Shown here in pieces: positions 59,306 through 64,000 of a stretch of 64,000 nt of DNA. The notes under the pieces are model-generated. The model saw only the letters and a program-made list of their open reading frames with translations. It was not told the origin of the DNA and made no database searches. Source of the DNA: JAYQKL01 sp038142705 (lineage in GTDB: Bacteria; Pseudomonadota; Alphaproteobacteria; RS24). The stretch is taken from assembly GCA_965217015.1 (NCBI GenBank), contig OZ244224.1, forward strand, positions 496,001 through 560,000. Direction: 5' to 3'. The translations under genes and the position numbers were made by a program. The number at the start of each line of letters is the position of its first letter. The stretch's first letter is position 1.

Positions 59306-60442
59306 ATGAAATCTGTCATTTGCGATATGTTCAATATTGAGTTTCCGCTAATTGCGTTTACGCATTGTCGTGATGTTGTGGTGGCTGTGTCGAAAGCGGG
59401 TGGTATGGGCGTGCTGGGCGCGGTCAATATGACCCCCGACCAGTTAGCTGAAGAGCTGGCTTGGATAGACGACCATATTGATGGCAAACCCTATGGCGTT
59501 GATTTGATTGTGCCTAATAAATTTATTGGTAAAGGGGAGGCGGTTGACCAAGAGGCTTTGGGCGCGGCTATTCCTGATGAGCATCATCAATTTATACAAG
59601 AAATTTTAGGGCAACATGATATTGAAACAGATGGCAAGCCTGAATTGGGCAATATGACATTTGTAGAAAACCTGCAAGAAGAAGGGGCGCGCAATGCATT
59701 GGAAATTGCCTTTCAGCACCCCATTAAATTGATTGTTAACGCGCTGGGTGTGCCACCCCAAATTATGAAGGACATGGCCAAGCAACATAATGTGGCCGTT
59801 GGCGCATTGGTTGGGGCTAAAGAACATGCTGTCGCCCAAATCGCCTCAGGTGTTGATGTGCTGATTGCAGCAGGTGGCGAGGCTGGCGGGCATTGTGGTG
59901 ATGTTTCGACTATGGTTCTTATTCCTGAAATCTGTCGTGCCTTGAAAGAAATTGGCGATACAACACCTGTTTTGGCGGCAGGTGGTATTACAACCGGCAC
60001 GCAAATGGCGGCGGCGATGAGCATGGGCGCGGCAGGCGCGTGGTGTGGTTCCGTATGGCTGACCACAGTCGAAGCTGAAACCAATCCAATTGTGAAAGAG
60101 AAAATGCTGAAAGCCAGTTCACGCGACACGGTGCGCGCGCGCTCACGCACAGGCAAACCATCACGCCAATTGCGCACGGCCTGGACTGATGCATGGGAAA
60201 ATGAAACCGCGCCAGAAGCTTTGCAAATGCCTTTACAAGGTATGATTACTGAGCCAGCTCTTGCGCGAGTTGATAAATTATCACAAAGCCATCATGAGGG
60301 GGCTAAAGAATTGGCCACATATTGGGTCGGGCAAGGTGTTGGCCTGATGACAGAGTCGCTCTCTGCTGGACAAGTTGTGCAACAGTTCAAACAAGATTAT
60401 ATCTCGGCATATGAAACTTTGGCAGCAAGCCTGAATGGCTGA
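59306..60442 (+). CDS. Nitronate monooxygenase/IpdC-superfamily flavoprotein
   Basis: 378 residues, TIM barrel. FPLIAFTHCRDVVVAVSKAG, MGVLGAVNMTPDQLAEELAW, AAGGEAGGHCGDVSTMVLIP (FMN phosphate region), AAGGITTGTQMAAAMSMGAA. It is about 25 residues longer than the IpdC at 34212, with different end blocks, so it is a separate paralogue. It may use oxygen or act as an enoyl-CoA reductase/isomerase. Last gene of the DUF1214 operon; dgt follows after 14 bases. Confidence 0.86.
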   Translation: MKSVICDMFNIEFPLIAFTHCRDVVVAVSKAGGMGVLGAVNMTPDQLAEELAWIDDHIDGKPYGVDLIVPNKFIGKGEAVDQEALGAAIPDEHHQFIQEILGQHDIETDGKPELGNMTFVENLQEEGARNALEIAFQHPIKLIVNALGVPPQIMKDMAKQHNVAVGALVGAKEHAVAQIASGVDVLIAAGGEAGGHCGDVSTMVLIPEICRALKEIGDTTPVLAAGGITTGTQMAAAMSMGAAGAWCGSVWLTTVEAETNPIVKEKMLKASSRDTVRARSRTGKPSRQLRTAWTDAWENETAPEALQMPLQGMITEPALARVDKLSQSHHEGAKELATYWVGQGVGLMTESLSAGQVVQQFKQDYISAYETLAASLNG

Positions 60443-60456
60443 GATAGCAGGATAAA

Positions 60457-61629
60457 ATGATATACGCAGAGTTTGCGACAAAAGCAGAGGACACACGCGG
60501 GCGCCTGCATATGGAAGATGAAAGCGCCACCCGCTCAATTTATCAAAGAGATAGAGACAGGGTTTTGCACGCTGGCGCGTTTCGTCGGCTTATTCATAAA
60601 ACGCAGGTTTTTGTTGCGCATGTGGGCGATTATTACCGCACGCGATTGACGCATTCTTTAGAAGTCGCCCAAATAGCACGCTCTATGGCACGCGAATTAC
60701 AGCTCAATGAAGAACTCGCTGAAACCCTTGCTCTGTGCCATGATTTGGGACACACGCCGTTTGGGCATTCTGGCGAAGAAGCGCTTAATGCGTGTATGCA
60801 ACCACATGGCGGCTTTGACCATAATGCACAAAGCTTGCGTATTGTGACACTGCTTGAGCAGCGTTATGCGGCATTTGATGGGCTTAATCTAACATGGGAA
60901 ACACTGGAAGGGCTGGTGAAACATAATGGGCCATTGCTTGATGCACAAACAGACTTGACGGATTTGCCCTTTGCTATTCAAGAATTTGCAGCTGAGATGG
61001 ATTTAGAACTGCACAGCTATGCTGGCTCTGAAGCGCAGATTGCGGCTTTAGCTGATGATATTGCATATAATAATCATGATATTGATGATGGCTTGCGTGC
61101 TGGTTTGTTTCGTTTTGATGATGTCATGGAGCTGCCGCTTGTTGGCGCGAGTTTTAAGTCTGTGCGCGATGATTTTGGCGATATTGAAGCACGGCGCTGG
61201 CGCCATGAAGCTATTCGGCGTTTAATTGGCACAATGGTTGGCGATTTGATAAATGAAACCAAAGCGCGGCTGAAAGAGCATCAGCCCAAATCTGCGGCTG
61301 ATGTGCGCGCTATGAGCTTGCCACTGGTTTCTTTTTCAGACCAAATGCTGGCCGACCAAAAGCAGATAAAGGCATTTTTGTCTGAGCACATGTATAAACA
61401 CTATGAAGTGAACCGGGCCATGAGCAAAGCCCGCCGCATTGTCAGCAACCTATTTGACGCATTTTACACGCAAATAAATTTACTGCCTGAGGAATGGCAG
61501 GTCTTGTGCGATGCGCCACAAAGCGATAAGACTGCTCGGGTTATTTGTGACTATATTGCTGGTATGACGGACCGCTATGCGATGGAAGAACATCAGCGCG
61601 TTGTCTCGCTCTCGCCAGATGCATATTAG
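60457..61629 (+). CDS. dgt: Deoxyguanosinetriphosphate triphosphohydrolase-like protein
   Basis: 390 residues. The HD-domain metal ligands are His66 (RLTHSLEV), His95-Asp96 (LCHDLGHTPFGH) and an Asp in DDIAYNNHDIDDG. RDRVLHAGAFRRLIHKTQVF is the type-2 dGTPase N-terminal signature. It hydrolyses dNTPs to nucleoside and triphosphate in the cytosol. Placed before argS and a SPOR gene as in many alphaproteobacteria, it marks the right border of the catabolic region. The ribosome site is weak. Confidence 0.94.
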   Translation: MIYAEFATKAEDTRGRLHMEDESATRSIYQRDRDRVLHAGAFRRLIHKTQVFVAHVGDYYRTRLTHSLEVAQIARSMARELQLNEELAETLALCHDLGHTPFGHSGEEALNACMQPHGGFDHNAQSLRIVTLLEQRYAAFDGLNLTWETLEGLVKHNGPLLDAQTDLTDLPFAIQEFAAEMDLELHSYAGSEAQIAALADDIAYNNHDIDDGLRAGLFRFDDVMELPLVGASFKSVRDDFGDIEARRWRHEAIRRLIGTMVGDLINETKARLKEHQPKSAADVRAMSLPLVSFSDQMLADQKQIKAFLSEHMYKHYEVNRAMSKARRIVSNLFDAFYTQINLLPEEWQVLCDAPQSDKTARVICDYIAGMTDRYAMEEHQRVVSLSPDAY

Positions 61630-61638
61630 GCTTTGTTT

Positions 61639-63414
61639 ATGAATATTTTTGCTGCTTATCACCAAAAAATACTTGAATTTATTGAGCACTTAAAAGAAAG
61701 CGGCCAATTGCCTGCCGAACTTGATGTGTCGCGGGTTAATGTTGAGCCACCGCGTGACGCAGCGCATGGCGATATGTCAACTAATGCCGCTATGGTGCTA
61801 GCTAAAAATGCCGGCATGAAACCGCATGATTTAGCGGCCTTATTGATTGAGCAACTCAATAAAGACCCTGAAATTGAAACCGCTGATATTGCGGGCCCGG
61901 GATTTATCAATTTTGTATTGGCCAAAACTGTATGGCAAAAGCAAATTCATACTGTGCTGGAACAAGGGCCGAGCTATGGTGATAGCCAAATTGGGCTTGA
62001 TGATAAAGGCCAGCCGAAAGCTGTGAATGTTGAATTTGTATCGGCAAACCCAACAGGGCCCATGCATGTTGGACATGCGCGTGGGGCTGTGGTTGGCGAT
62101 GCCTTGGCGCATTTATTGGAGCGCGCTGGATACGCCGTTACGCGGGAATATTATATCAATGATGCTGGGTCGCAGGTTGATATTTTAGCGCAATCCGTTT
62201 TATTGCGCGCCCGCGAGGCACATGGTGAAAAGATAGGCGAAATTCCAGAAGGGCTATACCCGGGTGATTATCTGATACCGGTTGGGCAAGCTTTGCTTGA
62301 TGAGTATGGAGAGGGGCTTTTTACGGAAGATGAAACCAGCCAGATAAAAAAAGCCAAAAAAATCGCTCTGCCGCTTATTATGGAAATGATTAAAGATGAT
62401 TTGGCAGCGCTGGGCGTGCGCCATGATAAGTTTGTTTCTGAACAGTCTTTGCATGATAGCGGTGCGGTTGATGCGATAGTTGAAAAACTAGACGCCATGG
62501 GGCTTATTTATGAGGGGGTTTTAGATCCGCCCAAAGGCAAAGCCCCGCCGCCTGATTGGGAAGCCCAGCCGCAGACCTTATTCAAATCAACTGAGTTTGG
62601 GGACGACAGCGACAGAGCTTTGAAAAAAGCCAATGGCGCATGGACATATTTCACCCCTGACATTGCTTACCATTATGATAAATTCCAGCGCGGTTTTTCA
62701 GAACAAATAGATGTTTGGGGCGCCGATCATGCCGGTTATATCAAGCGTATGCAGTCTGCCTTAGCAGCGGTGACGGAGCGTCAAGCAAAGCTTGATGTGA
62801 AAGTATGCCAAATGGTCAAACTCATGCGCGCAGGCGAGCCTGTTAAAATGTCAAAACGCTCTGGCAGTTTTGTTACTTTGCGCGAGGTGGTCGATGAGGT
62901 GGGCAAAGATGTGGTGCGCTTTATGATGCTCACCCGCAAAAATGATGCGCCGCTTGATTTTGATTTTGTCGCGGTGAAAGAGAAAACGCGCGAAAATCCA
63001 GTTTTTTATGTGCAATATGCTTATGCGCGGATACATTCAGTGTTCCGCAATGCACTGGAAAACACAGAGCTGTCAGCCAACGATGTGACTCGCGAGGCGT
63101 TACAAAAAGCGGATTTAAGGTCGCTGACGCATCAAGCAGAATTGCGTCTCATGCGCCAATTATCAACCCTGCCGCGGATTCTTGAGAGCGCAGCTCAATT
63201 TCATGAGCCGCACAGAATTGCTATATATCTCAATGAATTAGCGGCGGATTTTCATAGTTTGTGGAATTTAGGCAAAGAAGAAGAGAGCTTAAAATTTATT
63301 CAAGCCGATAAAAATGCTACACTGGACAGGCTCGCCATGATTCGAGCCGTTGCTCTTGCGATTGAGTCGGGGCTTGATATTCTTGGTGTTAAACCAGAAG
63401 AGGAAATGCGCTAA
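61639..63414 (+). CDS. argS: Arginyl-tRNA synthetase
   Basis: 591 residues from the ATG at 61639 (MNIFAAYHQK), with TAGG upstream; a TTG two codons earlier is unlikely as a start. The class I signature is HVGH (143-146) in ANPTGPMHVGHARGA, and KMSKR is in EPVKMSKRSGSFVTL. The N-terminal Add-1 domain and the anticodon-binding domain (FYVQYAYARIHSVFRNALEN onwards, DALR fold) are present. It charges tRNA-Arg. It begins 9 bases after the dgt stop. Confidence 0.97.
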   Translation: MNIFAAYHQKILEFIEHLKESGQLPAELDVSRVNVEPPRDAAHGDMSTNAAMVLAKNAGMKPHDLAALLIEQLNKDPEIETADIAGPGFINFVLAKTVWQKQIHTVLEQGPSYGDSQIGLDDKGQPKAVNVEFVSANPTGPMHVGHARGAVVGDALAHLLERAGYAVTREYYINDAGSQVDILAQSVLLRAREAHGEKIGEIPEGLYPGDYLIPVGQALLDEYGEGLFTEDETSQIKKAKKIALPLIMEMIKDDLAALGVRHDKFVSEQSLHDSGAVDAIVEKLDAMGLIYEGVLDPPKGKAPPPDWEAQPQTLFKSTEFGDDSDRALKKANGAWTYFTPDIAYHYDKFQRGFSEQIDVWGADHAGYIKRMQSALAAVTERQAKLDVKVCQMVKLMRAGEPVKMSKRSGSFVTLREVVDEVGKDVVRFMMLTRKNDAPLDFDFVAVKEKTRENPVFYVQYAYARIHSVFRNALENTELSANDVTREALQKADLRSLTHQAELRLMRQLSTLPRILESAAQFHEPHRIAIYLNELAADFHSLWNLGKEEESLKFIQADKNATLDRLAMIRAVALAIESGLDILGVKPEEEMR

Positions 63415-64000
63415 ATGTCGCAAACACCTGGAAATGATGATCCTCATGATCTTGAAAGCAAGTTTAATGAGGACGCATCAGACAATTTAACCATCAGATC
63501 GCCCGATATGTATGGTTATGAGGTCGATGACGATGACCACCGCTTGCCGCTTGGCGGCATATTGCTAGGGGGTGTGGTAATTTTTGTCGCGCTGATTGGC
63601 GTTGTTTATCTGGCTTACACAAAAGGCCTGCAAGATGGTCAAAAAAATCTACCACCTTTAATTGTGGCTGATAAAGCCCCTATTAAAGTCATTCCGAAAA
63701 AGCCGATTGATAATAATATCGCGGCGGGTGATTTGAATATTTACGAAACGATTGAGGGTGAGGCTTCTGGTGCCCCTGATAAAGATGTGTCTGCTGAAGA
63801 AAAAGGCGATGGATCGCTAGAAACTTTATATGGCGACTCACAACCGGCGCAGCAAACCGAATTGGACGAGCTGAACGCTTTTTTAGGGGAAGCCGAAACA
63901 AGCGCGCCTGAAGCGGTGGCTCCGATTGATGACCCCAAACCGGTTGCGGAAAAACCAAATCTGTCCCCCGTCCCGCCAGAACCCAAACCAACACCGCCTG
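63415..64000 (+). CDS. SPOR-domain-type inner-membrane protein, N-terminal part (cut by window end)
   Basis: The ATG at 63415 directly follows the argS stop. It encodes at least 195 residues: an acidic cytoplasmic N-terminus, one membrane segment (GGILLGGVVIFVALIGVVYL, about 47-66), then a Pro/Ala/Glu-rich periplasmic linker (VPPEPKPTPP at the edge). The C-terminal SPOR (peptidoglycan-binding) domain is expected beyond the window; it is inferred from the argS-SPOR synteny of alphaproteobacteria and the typical linker. Likely a cell-division or envelope protein. Confidence 0.82.
   Translation, partial: MSQTPGNDDPHDLESKFNEDASDNLTIRSPDMYGYEVDDDDHRLPLGGILLGGVVIFVALIGVVYLAYTKGLQDGQKNLPPLIVADKAPIKVIPKKPIDNNIAAGDLNIYETIEGEASGAPDKDVSAEEKGDGSLETLYGDSQPAQQTELDELNAFLGEAETSAPEAVAPIDDPKPVAEKPNLSPVPPEPKPTPP

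Noticed and set aside
59306..60442. Second IpdC
   Set aside because: Same superfamily, but its FMN and C-terminal blocks differ from the IpdC pattern, and it sits in an unrelated operon.
1..64000. Mobile elements, CRISPR arrays, tRNA or rRNA genes
   Set aside because: No transposase, integrase, regularly spaced repeats, or tRNA-like cloverleaf sequences were seen on either strand.

Overview
This window looks like part of the chromosome of a marine-type alphaproteobacterium of moderate GC content (mid-40s percent by eye). Two things point there. The right edge carries dgt, argS and a SPOR-domain gene in that order, a common alphaproteobacterial arrangement. The rest is densely packed, short-spacer operons of lipid/steroid catabolism served by a TonB-dependent receptor. 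No tRNA, rRNA, transposase, CRISPR array or phage gene was found. All family assignments are from reading motifs and from memory of reference proteins; no search was run.

The main content is a steroid-degradation locus of the 9,10-seco pathway. Its core is a minus-strand run from 42459 down to 25768. It holds a FadD3-like HIP-CoA ligase, then HsaA (3-HSA hydroxylase), HsaD (meta-cleavage hydrolase), HsaC (extradiol dioxygenase), IpdA/IpdB (ring C opening), a crotonase, IpdC, EchA20 (ring D opening), three or four acyl-CoA dehydrogenases including FadE30- and FadE31-like proteins, a FadA6 thiolase, two SDRs including IpdF, and a MaoC hydratase. The reductase partner of HsaA is encoded apart at 45253 and is fused to a MarR-like domain. 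The same TTACGCAT-type palindromic element lies before both hsaA and this reductase.

Left part (1-13.7 kb): a minus-strand operon (8684 to 86) encodes a two-domain CaiB protein, a DUF35 protein plus an Ltp2-like steroid aldolase (side-chain removal at C17), an orphan 101-residue protein, an acyl-CoA ligase, a second CaiB protein and an amidohydrolase. A short plus-strand pair (ferredoxin, alpha/beta hydrolase) follows. Next comes a minus-strand operon of a TetR regulator, an SDR, a ketosteroid isomerase with an intact catalytic triad, and a KstD-type 3-ketosteroid dehydrogenase.

13.7-25.7 kb is the cell-surface part: a membrane-anchored propeller-like protein, a TonB receptor with a clear terminator, a formylglycine-type sulfatase and an alkylsulfatase-like metallo-beta-lactamase protein, all plus strand. 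This suggests uptake and desulfation of sulfated steroids. A minus-strand trio of DUF3604, PpiC-like and HupE/UreJ-like genes follows.

42.6-60.4 kb is a patchwork of small operons: SDRs, an Old Yellow Enzyme with an altered substrate-binding motif, SnoaL-like proteins, a lipoprotein amidohydrolase, an MFS transporter, a second KstD-like flavoprotein, an iron alcohol dehydrogenase, a thioesterase, a sulfotransferase, and an uncharacterised SDR-DUF1214-SnoaL-SRPBCC-nitronate monooxygenase operon. This last operon ends 14 bases before dgt.

Not seen here and presumably elsewhere: KshA/KshB (9-alpha hydroxylase), HsaE/F/G (end of ring A/B degradation) and the acyl-CoA dehydrogenase/hydratase steps just before the aldolase.
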